Below are positions 1 to 8,096 of a stretch of DNA of 64,000 bases, one piece after another; the first letter of the stretch is position 1; every line of letters starts with the position of its first letter. This stretch comes from Paenibacillus artemisiicola (GTDB lineage: Bacteria; Bacillota; Bacilli; Paenibacillales; Paenibacillaceae). The notes under the pieces were generated by a model. The model was given only the letters and a program-made list of their open reading frames with translations. It was not told the DNA's origin and searched no databases. The stretch spans positions 248,001-312,000 of the forward strand of contig NZ_JAGGDJ010000005.1 of assembly GCF_017652985.1 (NCBI RefSeq), given 5' to 3'. The position numbers and the translations under genes were made by a program.

Positions 1-8
1 GATGGGAC

Positions 9-54
9 AAAAAAAGATATCCATGTATGCGGCCGGACCGCTTACATGGATATC
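9..54 (-). terminator. Intrinsic terminator of the MMPL gene
   Basis: Perfect 12-bp stem (GATATCCATGTA paired with TACATGGATATC) around a 15-nt loop. On the minus strand it is followed by seven T. It lies just past the MMPL stop codon. Confidence 0.85.
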
Positions 55-62
55 GGAGGGAG

Positions 63-2585
63 CTAGGAGTCGCCCGGCCGGCGTACGCCGGATGGCTTGG
101 AAGAATCGCGGACGGCCGAGATGCCGGCCGCAGCCGCCGATCCGGACCGGAAGGCCGTCCGGGGCGACGCATCGTCCTTCGCCTTCAGCTCGGCGATCAG
201 CTTCTCGCCCTCCACGTCGAGGTTCGGCAGCAGGCGGTCCAGCCATTTCGGCAGGCGCCAGGCGCGGTCCCCGAAGACGGCCATGACCGCGGGCACGAGC
301 GTCATCCGGACGACGAAGGCGTCGATCAGAATGCCGACGGCGAGCGCGAAGCCGATCTGCTTGATCATGATGTCCGGCGCGAAGATGAAGCCGGCGAAGA
401 CGGACACCATGATGACGGCGGCGGCCACGACGACTCGGCTCGCCTGCTCGTAGCCGTGCACGACGCTCGACCGGCCGTGATGCCCGTGGACGTACGCCTC
501 GCGCATGGAGCTGACGAGGAAGACCTGATAGTCCATCGCCAGCCCGTAGAGAATCCCGGTCACCATGATCGGCATGAAGCTGAGCAGCGGACCGCCGGTA
601 TCGAAGCCGAACAGGGCGTGGAGCCAGCCCCACTGATACACGGCCGTCGTTATGCCGAACGTGGCCAGCACGCTGAGCAGGAAGCCGACCGTGGCTTTGA
701 CCGGCACGATGACCGAGCGGAACACGAGCAGCAAAATAATCAGCGACAGCACGACGATGATGCCGACGTAGAGCGGAAACACTTCCGCGAGCTTGGCGGA
801 CATGTCGAGGTTGATCGCGGTAAAGCCGGTGACGCCGATCGCGACGCCGTACGTTTGCGCCAGCTTGGATTCGGGCGCGCGCAGGTCGTGGACGAGACGC
901 TTCGTCGCCGCGTCGGTCGGGCCCGATTTCGGAATGAGGCTGATAATGGCCATGTCGCCGGTCTTGTTCACGCCCATCGGCGTGACCAGCGAGACGTCCT
1001 CGTGCTGCTGGAGCTCCTGCGCGAGCTTGCCCAGCGTCTCCGCCCCGATGGCGGCTCCGTTCTTCGGCTCGGCGACGAGCAGCAGCGGGCCGTTGAAGCC
1101 TTCCCCGAACCCCTGCGAAATCGCGTCGTAGCTCTGCCGCGACGTCGTGTCGAGGTTCGCCGTGGCGCCGGACGGGATCCCCATCTCCATCTTGGCGACG
1201 GGAATCGCCGCGACGCCCAATACGGCGATCGCCGCGACCACGATCGGCCAGCGGAGCTTGATCGCGCCGGCTGCCCAGCGGCGCGCGAACCCGTGCCGCG
1301 GTTCGGACGATTGCCCGGCTTGCTTGGCGCGCGCCTTGGCCGAGCAGATCCGCTCGCCGGCCAGGCCGAGCAGGGCCGGCAGCAGCGTGAGGGCGATCAG
1401 CACGTTCGCCAGCACCGCCGCCGCGGCGACGAGCGCCATCGTCGACAGGAACGCGATGCCGATCACGAGCATGCCGCACAGGGCGATGATGACCGTCAGG
1501 CCCGCGAAGAACACCGCGCTGCCCGCGGTGCCGACCGCCCGGCTCGCGGCTTCGCGCGCGCTCAGGCCTTGGTCGAGGATCATGCGGCGCTGCCGGTTGA
1601 CGATGAACAGCGAGTAGTCGATGCCGACCGCAAGCCCGACCATAAGCGCGAGCGCGGGCGTGATGTCGGTCATCGGGATGAATTTCGAGAAGGCGTACGC
1701 GCCGCCGACGCTGATGCCGACGCCGAGAATGGCGGTCAGCAGCGGCAGGCCGGCCGCGACGACCGAGCCGAGCGTCATCAGGAGGACGACGGCGGCCACG
1801 ATGAGGCCGACGCCTTCGGTCGAGCCGAGGGCGGGCTTGGTCGACAGCGAGTCGCTCGGCAGCGCCTGGATGCCGGTCTTCTCCACGGCGGAGACCGCCT
1901 CGATCACCCGGTCCGGCACGGACTCGGGCAGCGACATCTGCTGCACGGTGAATTGGAACTGGAACAGGGCGACGCTGCCGTCCTTGGCGATCATGACGCC
2001 GGGAACCGGCGCGCCGTCGACGACGAGCGGGCCGTACGGCGCCTGCCCGGCCGCGGAGGCGTTCGCGCCCCCGGCACCTTGGCCGGCCGCGCCCGCCGCG
2101 TCGCCTTGGGCACCGGCTTCGGCACCTTGGCCGGCCGCGCCTGCCGCGTCGCCTTGGGCACCGGCTTCGGCACCTTGCCGGACGTCCGCCGCCGCGGAAT
2201 CGCCGGCTTGCGCGCCGGCTTGGGCGCCGTCCGAGACGCCGGCCTTCGCCGCCAATTCGGCGGGGTTGATGACGTAGTCCAGCCGGTAAACGTCGTCGAC
2301 GGCTTTGCGAAGGGCGGCCAGGCGCTCCGCGGTGTCCAGCCGTTCCCCGGCGGGAGCGGCGAATACGACGCTCGCTTGTCCGCCCGACGCTTCGGGCAGC
2401 TCCGCGGCCAGCTGGTCCAGCACCTTTTGGGACTCCGTGCCTTCGATTTTCATATCGGAGCTGACGTGGATGCCGTTCGCGCCGAGCGCGGCGAGCACGA
2501 CGGCCAGAATGACGAGCCAGCCGGCGATGAACGCCCAGGGCTTGTCGTACGCGGAGCGGCCAACTTTGTACAAAAAGGTCGACAT
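63..2585 (-). CDS. MMPL-family RND-type transporter (YdfJ-like)
   Basis: An 840-residue membrane exporter of the MMPL/RND superfamily, which uses the proton gradient to move lipids or hydrophobic compounds. It shows an N-terminal membrane segment, a large extracellular loop, a helix bundle, then the same arrangement again. The paired Asp-Tyr motifs of the proton relay are visible as GIDYS near residue 320 and AMDYQ near 685. The first extracellular loop carries an Ala/Gly/Gln-rich insertion with a tandem 16-residue repeat. It lies 54 bp downstream of a TetR gene on the same strand, so the two probably form one autoregulated operon. The substrate cannot be read from sequence. Confidence 0.93.
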   Translation of the reverse strand: MSTFLYKVGRSAYDKPWAFIAGWLVILAVVLAALGANGIHVSSDMKIEGTESQKVLDQLAAELPEASGGQASVVFAAPAGERLDTAERLAALRKAVDDVYRLDYVINPAELAAKAGVSDGAQAGAQAGDSAAADVRQGAEAGAQGDAAGAAGQGAEAGAQGDAAGAAGQGAGGANASAAGQAPYGPLVVDGAPVPGVMIAKDGSVALFQFQFTVQQMSLPESVPDRVIEAVSAVEKTGIQALPSDSLSTKPALGSTEGVGLIVAAVVLLMTLGSVVAAGLPLLTAILGVGISVGGAYAFSKFIPMTDITPALALMVGLAVGIDYSLFIVNRQRRMILDQGLSAREAASRAVGTAGSAVFFAGLTVIIALCGMLVIGIAFLSTMALVAAAAVLANVLIALTLLPALLGLAGERICSAKARAKQAGQSSEPRHGFARRWAAGAIKLRWPIVVAAIAVLGVAAIPVAKMEMGIPSGATANLDTTSRQSYDAISQGFGEGFNGPLLLVAEPKNGAAIGAETLGKLAQELQQHEDVSLVTPMGVNKTGDMAIISLIPKSGPTDAATKRLVHDLRAPESKLAQTYGVAIGVTGFTAINLDMSAKLAEVFPLYVGIIVVLSLIILLLVFRSVIVPVKATVGFLLSVLATFGITTAVYQWGWLHALFGFDTGGPLLSFMPIMVTGILYGLAMDYQVFLVSSMREAYVHGHHGRSSVVHGYEQASRVVVAAAVIMVSVFAGFIFAPDIMIKQIGFALAVGILIDAFVVRMTLVPAVMAVFGDRAWRLPKWLDRLLPNLDVEGEKLIAELKAKDDASPRTAFRSGSAAAAGISAVRDSSKPSGVRRPGDS
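2073..2178 (-). repeat. In-frame 48-bp tandem repeat in the MMPL loop
   Basis: Two almost identical 48-bp copies (2073-2120 and 2121-2168) plus the start of a third. They encode a 16-residue unit beginning GAEAGAQGDAAG. The unit is a multiple of three, so copy-number change would keep the reading frame and only lengthen the extracellular loop. Confidence 0.9.
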
Positions 2586-2639
2586 GGAAGGATGATTCTC
2601 CTTTGCTTGGGGGAGTAGGGGCCGAACGCGGGTCCTCGC

Positions 2640-3254
2640 TTAGAAGCCGCTTCGCAAATAGCCGAACATGGTGTCCAAATAATCGTCGAACGCGACGGCT
2701 CCCGGCGCTTCGCCGGCCGGTTGGCCGGGGAGCAGGACGTTCAGGCTGCCGTCGAGCAGCGGCAGGAATGCCCCGTAGACGGCGCCCGCCAGCAGATGGG
2801 CATAGCCGTCGGGATAGCGGCCCTGCGAATAGACGCTCAGCGTCTCCTGCGCCGACTCGTGCAGCCGCCGGAACGCGCTCAGGATATACGGCTCCAGCGT
2901 CGGGCTCCGCTTCGCCAGCGACACGAGCTCACGCAGCTTCCATAGAATCCCCGCGGTCAACCGCATCTTCATGAGCCGGTACAAGATATCGACCGGGGAC
3001 GCGTTCCCGTCCACGCCCGCGAGCAATTCGTCGGCCTCTTGGACGCCTTGGAAGGAGACGGCGGCCGTCGCCACCGCTTCCTCCTTGCAGGCGAAATGAT
3101 TGGCGAACGTCCGGCGGGAGAAGCCGGCGCGCTGGACGATGTCGTCGACGACGAAGCCGTCGAGCCCGCGCTCGAGCGCCAGCTCGAACGCCGCGTCGGC
3201 AAGCGCGTGCGCGGTCGCCTCCCGCTTCGCGTCCCTTAAGCTTGATTTGGTCAT
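2640..3254 (-). CDS. TetR-family regulator of the MMPL exporter
   Basis: About 204 residues with an N-terminal TetR helix-turn-helix (FVVDDIVQRAGFSRRTFANHF) and a ligand-binding helical C-terminus. I chose the ATG at 3254 because GAGGTG lies 11 nt upstream and the HTH then begins about where the family expects it; an upstream ATG at 3308 is also open. It is first in a two-gene unit with the exporter. A strong promoter and a double inverted repeat about 90 bp upstream suggest it represses itself and the exporter until a ligand arrives. Confidence 0.9.
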   Translation of the reverse strand: MTKSSLRDAKREATAHALADAAFELALERGLDGFVVDDIVQRAGFSRRTFANHFACKEEAVATAAVSFQGVQEADELLAGVDGNASPVDILYRLMKMRLTAGILWKLRELVSLAKRSPTLEPYILSAFRRLHESAQETLSVYSQGRYPDGYAHLLAGAVYGAFLPLLDGSLNVLLPGQPAGEAPGAVAFDDYLDTMFGYLRSGF

Positions 3255-3343
3255 CGCGTACGGTACACCTCGCTTTGCTGACTTTCTTTCGTTCTTCCGC
3301 GGGCGCAAGCGGTCAAGCGCGCGCCGCGATGTTCCTCTCTATT

Positions 3344-3377
3344 ATTGCCCATTGGGCAATCATGCACAATGGGCAAC
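3344..3377. promoter_or_regulatory. Tandem operator for the TetR regulator
   Basis: A perfect 17-bp palindrome, ATTGCCCATTGGGCAAT (3344-3360), is followed directly by a second 17-bp copy (3361-3377) matching it at 12 positions. Both lie just downstream of the -10 box of the minus-strand promoter, where a bound repressor would block initiation. Binding by this TetR protein is inferred from position. Confidence 0.75.
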
Positions 3378-3378
3378 G

Positions 3379-3406
3379 ATTATACGATTTTACGATATTG
3401 TGACAA
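3379..3406 (-). promoter_or_regulatory. Sigma-A promoter of the tetR-MMPL operon
   Basis: Minus strand: TTGTCA (3406-3401), a 16-bp spacer, then a perfect TATAAT (3384-3379). The tandem operator follows immediately. Confidence 0.75.
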
Positions 3407-3590
3407 CGGCCTTCCGCCCCGGGAGAGAAGGATGCCGGTGAACGCCGTTCCCGGCGCGAGGTGGGTCCCCTTTCCTCAATTGAGCGCATCCGGCAGGACT
3501 TCCCGCCGCCGCGTGGAATATGGACACAGATGCGGCCGGCAGCGGTTGACGGAAGCGGAAATCCGCGAAACGGCCGCGCGGGTTTCATTA

Positions 3591-3605
3591 TTGAAAGCGT
3601 TTCAA
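3591..3605. promoter_or_regulatory. cre/LacI-like palindrome before the sugar operon
   Basis: TTGAAAGCGTTTCAA has the CG-centred shape of CcpA/LacI-family sites, though it is one base shorter than the standard cre. It ends 26 bp before the start codon of the first sugar gene, a position suited to carbon catabolite or local repression. Confidence 0.45.
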
Positions 3606-3631
3606 AGGACGAAGGAGAGGGGAAAGCGATC

Positions 3632-4318
3632 ATGGAACCGATCGTGCAAATTTCGCTGGATTTGACCACGATAGCGGACGCCCTGGCGATGGCCGAAGTG
3701 GCCGTGGAAGCCGGCGTCGACTGGCTGGAGGCGGGCACGCCGCTTCTGCTCGGCGAAGGCCTGCACGCCGTCGCGGCGCTGCGCAAGGCCTTCCCGGACC
3801 ATCCCATCGTGGCCGATTTGAAAACGATGGACGGCGGCTACCTGGAAGCGGAGATGATGGCGAAGGCCGGCGCCACCCACGTCGTCGTCATGGGCGTGGC
3901 GCATCCGGCGACGATCCGCGCCGTCGTCCGGGCCGCCCGGGATTACGGCATCCGGGTCATGGGCGACATTATGGCCGCGCCGGATCCCGTGGCCTGCGCC
4001 CGGATGATGGAGGCGAACGGCGTCGATTACATCATCGTGCATACCGGCTTCGACGAGCGCGGCGAAGACCGGGCGCGCACGCCGTACGATCACCTCGCCG
4101 AGGTGGCGGCGGCGGTGAACGTGCCGGTGCAGGCCGTCGGCGGGCTGTCCATCGACCAGGCGGCGGACATGCCTCGCCACGGCGCGCCACTCGTCGTCAT
4201 CGGCGCGCCGCTCGTCATCGACAAGCGGGAATTCAGGCCCAGCACGGACCGCGAGGCGCTCCAAGCGATTTTGCGGCGGTTCGTGGACCGGGTCAAAGCG
4301 AACAAGACGGAGGAGTGA
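3632..4318 (+). CDS. HPS/KGPDC-like (orotidine decarboxylase superfamily) sugar-phosphate enzyme
   Basis: A 228-residue TIM barrel of the group holding 3-hexulose-6-phosphate synthase and 3-keto-L-gulonate-6-phosphate decarboxylase. The superfamily D-x-K-x-x-D motif is present as DLKTMD near residue 65, and the later MGDIMA and VGGLS segments fit the barrel strands. The start is the ATG at 3632 after GGAGAGG; an upstream GTG at 3461 is open but has no ribosome site. It is the first gene of an operon with a TIM-barrel isomerase and a glucose-dehydrogenase-like enzyme. Whether it performs aldol chemistry or decarboxylation is undecided. Confidence 0.85.
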   Translation: MEPIVQISLDLTTIADALAMAEVAVEAGVDWLEAGTPLLLGEGLHAVAALRKAFPDHPIVADLKTMDGGYLEAEMMAKAGATHVVVMGVAHPATIRAVVRAARDYGIRVMGDIMAAPDPVACARMMEANGVDYIIVHTGFDERGEDRARTPYDHLAEVAAAVNVPVQAVGGLSIDQAADMPRHGAPLVVIGAPLVIDKREFRPSTDREALQAILRRFVDRVKANKTEE

Positions 4319-4323
4319 CGACT

Positions 4324-5220
4324 ATGGCGGCTTCGGCCCGCGTGGCGGTATTTCCGAAAGGCTTCATTCATGAGTTGTCCGAAGGCAAGATGAGCTTGGA
4401 GACGTGGATCGAACTGGCCGGCACGCTCGGCGCCGACGGGCTGGAGATGTATCCGCGGTTTCTGGCAAGCACGGAGGAGACGTACCTGAAGGCCGTCCGC
4501 GAGGCGTGCGACCGGCAGGGCTTGGCGGTCCCGATGATGTGCGCGTCCCCGGATTTCACGCAGCCGGATCCCGAACGGCGCGCGCGGGAAGTCGACGCGA
4601 TGAAGCGGATGATCGACGTCATGGCGATTCTCGGCCCGGACGGCTTCCGGAGCTGCCGGGTGCTGTCGGGGCAGCGGCGAAGCGGCGTTTCCCGGGAGGA
4701 CGGGATCGATTGGACCGTCGCGTGCATCCGGGAGCTGCTGCCGTACGCCGCGGAGAAACGGGTGCACTTGGTCATGGAGAACCATTACAAGGACGGCTAC
4801 TGGACCGCGCCGGAATTCGCGATGCCGAGCGACATCTTCCTCGACATCGTCGGCCGGATCGAATCGCCGTGGTTCGGCGTGAACTACGACCCGTCCAACG
4901 CGATCGTGGCGGGCGACGATCCGCTTCGGTTGCTGGAGCGGGTCCGGTCGCGCGTGCTGACGATGCACGCCAGCGACCGGTATTTGAAAGCCGGCCGCTC
5001 GATGGACGACATTCGCGAATACCGGGACCAGGGCTATTCCGACGCGCTCGAGCACGGGGTCATCGGCCGGGGAATGAACGATTACGACGCGATCTTCCGC
5101 GTCCTGCAAGAAGAGAAGTTCCGCGGCTGGATCTCGATCGAGGACGGCGTGAACGGCCTGGAGGAGCTGCGGGAATCCGTGGCGTTCGTCCGCGCGGGGA
5201 TCGGGCGGTATTTGACGTGA
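4324..5220 (+). CDS. Sugar phosphate isomerase/epimerase (AP endonuclease 2-type TIM barrel)
   Basis: A 298-residue xylose-isomerase-like TIM barrel. Candidate metal ligands are visible in MENHYKDGYW, NYDPSNA and MHASDRY, and the acidic ISIEDGVNG near the C-terminus fits the last barrel strand. I prefer the ATG at 4324, 10 nt after GGAGG; a GTG at 4315 overlaps the preceding stop codon. It sits five bases after the HPS/KGPDC-like gene and about 40 bp before the dehydrogenase, so the three are probably cotranscribed. The substrate is unknown; an isomerase or epimerase step in sugar-acid or keto-sugar catabolism fits. Confidence 0.85.
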   Translation: MAASARVAVFPKGFIHELSEGKMSLETWIELAGTLGADGLEMYPRFLASTEETYLKAVREACDRQGLAVPMMCASPDFTQPDPERRAREVDAMKRMIDVMAILGPDGFRSCRVLSGQRRSGVSREDGIDWTVACIRELLPYAAEKRVHLVMENHYKDGYWTAPEFAMPSDIFLDIVGRIESPWFGVNYDPSNAIVAGDDPLRLLERVRSRVLTMHASDRYLKAGRSMDDIREYRDQGYSDALEHGVIGRGMNDYDAIFRVLQEEKFRGWISIEDGVNGLEELRESVAFVRAGIGRYLT

Positions 5221-5260
5221 GGCGCCGGGGAGGCGCGCCGAAAGGGAGCGAAGCGAACGC

Positions 5261-6376
5261 ATGAAGACGATCGTATTGAAGAACGCCGCATCGGAGTCGG
5301 CGAGAATCGAAGTGGCGGAGAAGGCGAAGCCCGCCATCCGGCACGACGGCGAAGTGCTGATCCGGGTGCTGTCCGTCGGAATCGACGGCACCGACAAAGA
5401 AATCGTCACGCACCGCTACGGCGTGCCGGAGGAAGGCGAGGACGACCTGATCATCGGCCACGAGCTGAGCGGCATCGTGGAAGCGGCCGGCCCCGCCTCC
5501 GGGTTCCGGCCGGGCGACGCCGTGACGGCGCTGGTGCGCCGGCCGTGCGCGGATCCGGCTTGCGCGAACTGCCGCGCGGACCGGGCGGACTACTGCGAGA
5601 CGGGCGCGTACACCGAACGGGGGATCAAGGGCTCCCACGGCTTCATGCGCGAATACGTGGTCGAGGACGCCCGCTACGTCGTGAAGGTGCCGGACGACCT
5701 GAAGCAGCTCGCCGTCTGGGTGGAGCCGCAGAGCATTTTCGAGAAGCTGTGGGCGACGATCGCCTGCATCCAGCAGCGGTTCGTCTGGCAGCCGAAGCGG
5801 GCGCTGGTGCTCGGCTCCGGCCCGATGGGCCTGCTGTCCGCCCTGTCGCTTCGAACGATGGGCTTCGAAACGCACGTCTGGTCGCTGCATGCCGGGGACA
5901 GCCGGCAGGCGGCGGTGCTGGCGGGCGTCGGAGCGGAGTTCCGGAGCGCGTACGGCGGCGAGCCGGACGGCGAAGACGGCTGCGGGCTCGCGCGCCATTA
6001 CGCCGGCAAGCGCGGAATCGGCTTCGACGTCGTGCTGGAGTGCACCGGCTACAGCCCGCTGCTCGTCGAGGCGCATCGCGTGCTGAACCGGAACGGCATC
6101 ATCGGCACGGTCGGCATCTCGCCGACGGACCGCCGCATCCCGGTGCCGATGGACGACATCAATCAGCGGATGGTCATCGGCAACCAGACCGTGGTCGGCT
6201 CCGTGAACGCGTCGAAGGCGGATTTCGCGCGCGCGCTCGACCGGATCCGCGACATGGAGCGGCTTTATCCCGGCCTGCTGCGCGGGTTGGTCACGGACGA
6301 ATTCGCGCCGGAGCAGGTCCCGTCGCTTGCGTTCGACCGGATCGGGATCAAGGCGGTCGTCCGCATGGGCGAGTAG
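5261..6376 (+). CDS. Glucose 1-dehydrogenase-like zinc-dependent dehydrogenase
   Basis: A 371-residue medium-chain dehydrogenase resembling archaeal-type glucose dehydrogenases. It has a GHELSG catalytic-zinc segment, a four-cysteine structural-zinc loop (PCADPACANC followed by DYC), and a Rossmann motif GSGPMG. The usual first zinc-ligand Cys is replaced by Asp in GIDGTDKE, a substitution I recall from haloarchaeal glucose dehydrogenase. It probably oxidises an aldose to its lactone with NAD(P). Third gene of the sugar operon; the start ATG follows AAGGGAG. The true sugar may not be glucose. Confidence 0.85.
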   Translation: MKTIVLKNAASESARIEVAEKAKPAIRHDGEVLIRVLSVGIDGTDKEIVTHRYGVPEEGEDDLIIGHELSGIVEAAGPASGFRPGDAVTALVRRPCADPACANCRADRADYCETGAYTERGIKGSHGFMREYVVEDARYVVKVPDDLKQLAVWVEPQSIFEKLWATIACIQQRFVWQPKRALVLGSGPMGLLSALSLRTMGFETHVWSLHAGDSRQAAVLAGVGAEFRSAYGGEPDGEDGCGLARHYAGKRGIGFDVVLECTGYSPLLVEAHRVLNRNGIIGTVGISPTDRRIPVPMDDINQRMVIGNQTVVGSVNASKADFARALDRIRDMERLYPGLLRGLVTDEFAPEQVPSLAFDRIGIKAVVRMGE

Positions 6377-6430
6377 CCCGGAAGACGCGGGCGCATGGCC
6401 GCGCCAATCGCATAGCGAGCCATTCTTCGA

Positions 6431-6458
6431 AGCCGCGCATGGCCCTCCGTGCGCGGCT
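6431..6458. terminator. Hairpin after the sugar operon
   Basis: A 12-bp stem (AGCCGCGCATGG with CCGTGCGCGGCT, one wobble) and a CCCT loop, 55 bp after the dehydrogenase stop. There is no T tract, so termination is only likely. Confidence 0.4.
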
Positions 6459-6532
6459 TCGCCATGCGCGGAGGCCCGCCGGGGATCGCGCGGCACGGGA
6501 TGCCGGACAGGGGACGCCGTTCGTTTAAACGC

Positions 6533-6561
6533 CTGGGCGCAAGGCAATAATGGTCAACATC
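6533..6561 (+). promoter_or_regulatory. Sigma-F/sigma-G-like forespore promoter of the ger operon
   Basis: GTTTA (6533-6537), exactly 15 bp, then GGCAATAAT (6553-6561). This matches the sigma-F pattern GYWTA-N15-GGnnAnAnT, which overlaps sigma-G recognition. It lies 26 bp before the first germination gene, and ger operons are known forespore genes. Confidence 0.6.
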
Positions 6562-6587
6562 ACCTTGGAGGACGGAGACGATGCGGC

Positions 6588-8096
6588 ATGAACGCGAGCA
6601 CCCGTTTGCAGGCTTCCATCAGCGGCAATATCGCGGCGATCCGGGCGCTGACGGGCGAGAGCGACGACCTGATCGTGCGCGAGATCCTCGTCGAGTCGGG
6701 CGGCGCCGGACGAAGGGTCGTCCTCTTTTATTTCGACGGACTGACGGAGGAGAAGTCGATCCACCAATTCGTGCTGGAGCCACTGATGCTCCACGGCGGC
6801 GAAGGCGCCGGCGGATACGCGGGGGACGGCTGGCTGGAGCGGTTGAAGGCATCCGTCCTGGCGGTGGGCCAAATCTTCGACTTCGACGGCATGGAGGAGG
6901 CCGCCGACGCGTTGATGGACGGCAGCGTGCTCGTTATCCCGGAGGGGTTCGAGAAGGGTCTTCGCATCACGATGGCGGGCTGGGAGCAGCGCAACGTCAC
7001 CGAGCCGACGAACCAGTCGGTCATCCGCGGGCCGAAAGAAGCGTTCACGGAGAACATCCGCGTCAACTCCGCGCTGGTCCGCCGCATCATCAAGGACCCG
7101 CGGCTGGCGCTGAAGAACCGCAAAATCGGACGCGTGACGAAAACGAACGTGTCGCTGATGTACCTGACGGGCATCGCCGACCAACGGGCGCTCGACAAAG
7201 TGAACAGGCGCCTCGGGGAGATCGATACCGACGCGATTCTGGAGAGCGGCTATATCGAAGAGTTCATCCAGGACGAGACGTACACCATCTACCCCACGAT
7301 CCAGAACACGGAGCGGCCCGACGTCGTCGCCGCCTCGCTGCTGGAAGGGCGCATCGCCATTCTGATCGACGGAACGCCGCACGCGCTGCTCGTGCCCGCG
7401 GTGTTCGTGCAGTTCTTCCAGGCGGCCGAGGACTATTACCAGCGGGCGGACATCAGCTCGCTGCTGCGGGTGCTGCGGTATTTCGGCCTCTTCATCGCCG
7501 CGCTCGTGCCGGCGCTGTATATCGCCCTGACGACCTACCAGCAGGAAATGCTGCCGACCCAGCTGCTCATCAGCCTGGCCGCGCAGCGGGAGGGCGTGCC
7601 GTTTCCCGCGTTCATCGAGGCGATGATCATGGAGGCGACGTACGAGATTCTGCGGGAGGCCGGCGTCCGGATGCCGCGGGCCGTCGGCCAGGCCGTCTCG
7701 ATCGTGGGCACGCTCGTCATCGGCCAAGCGGCCGTCGAAGCCGGCATCATCTCCGCGAGCATGATCATCGTCGTCTCGATCACGGCCATCTCCAGCTACG
7801 TCATCCCCGAGTTCGACATGTCGATCGCGGTTCGGATCACGCGCTTTCTCTTCATGGGGCTCGCCGCCGTGTTCGGCATGTTCGGCATCTTCGTCGGCAT
7901 CGTCGCGCTGCTGCTGCATCTGAGCAGCCTGCGCTCGTTCGGCGTGCCGTACATGGCGCCGACGGGGCCGTTCGTGCTCGCCGACCAGAAGGACGTCATC
8001 CTGCGGGTGCCGCATCCGTACATGAAGAAGCGGCCGAGCCTCTTCGCGAAGCTGAACCCCGTGCGGACGCGGGGCAAGCGCCGGAGCGGCTCGTGA
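6588..8096 (+). CDS. Spore germination receptor A subunit (GerA/GerKA-like)
   Basis: A 502-residue GerA-family protein. It has a long soluble N-terminal domain, then about five membrane segments from residue 290 on, and a basic cytoplasmic tail. Family segments such as RRIIKDPRLALKNRKIGR and QEMLPTQLLISLA are clear. With the B and C subunits it forms the inner-membrane receptor that senses amino acids or sugars and starts spore germination. The start is the ATG at 6588 after GGAG. The next gene overlaps its stop codon (GTGA), giving translational coupling. The germinant is unknown. Confidence 0.95.
   Translation: MNASTRLQASISGNIAAIRALTGESDDLIVREILVESGGAGRRVVLFYFDGLTEEKSIHQFVLEPLMLHGGEGAGGYAGDGWLERLKASVLAVGQIFDFDGMEEAADALMDGSVLVIPEGFEKGLRITMAGWEQRNVTEPTNQSVIRGPKEAFTENIRVNSALVRRIIKDPRLALKNRKIGRVTKTNVSLMYLTGIADQRALDKVNRRLGEIDTDAILESGYIEEFIQDETYTIYPTIQNTERPDVVAASLLEGRIAILIDGTPHALLVPAVFVQFFQAAEDYYQRADISSLLRVLRYFGLFIAALVPALYIALTTYQQEMLPTQLLISLAAQREGVPFPAFIEAMIMEATYEILREAGVRMPRAVGQAVSIVGTLVIGQAAVEAGIISASMIIVVSITAISSYVIPEFDMSIAVRITRFLFMGLAAVFGMFGIFVGIVALLLHLSSLRSFGVPYMAPTGPFVLADQKDVILRVPHPYMKKRPSLFAKLNPVRTRGKRRSGS

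Noticed and set aside
27..2618. 863-codon plus-strand open frame opposite the MMPL gene
   Set aside because: It encodes an Arg/Asp/His-rich low-complexity sequence, mirrors the codons of a clear MMPL protein, and has no ribosome site. Similar long antisense frames elsewhere in the window were rejected for the same reason.
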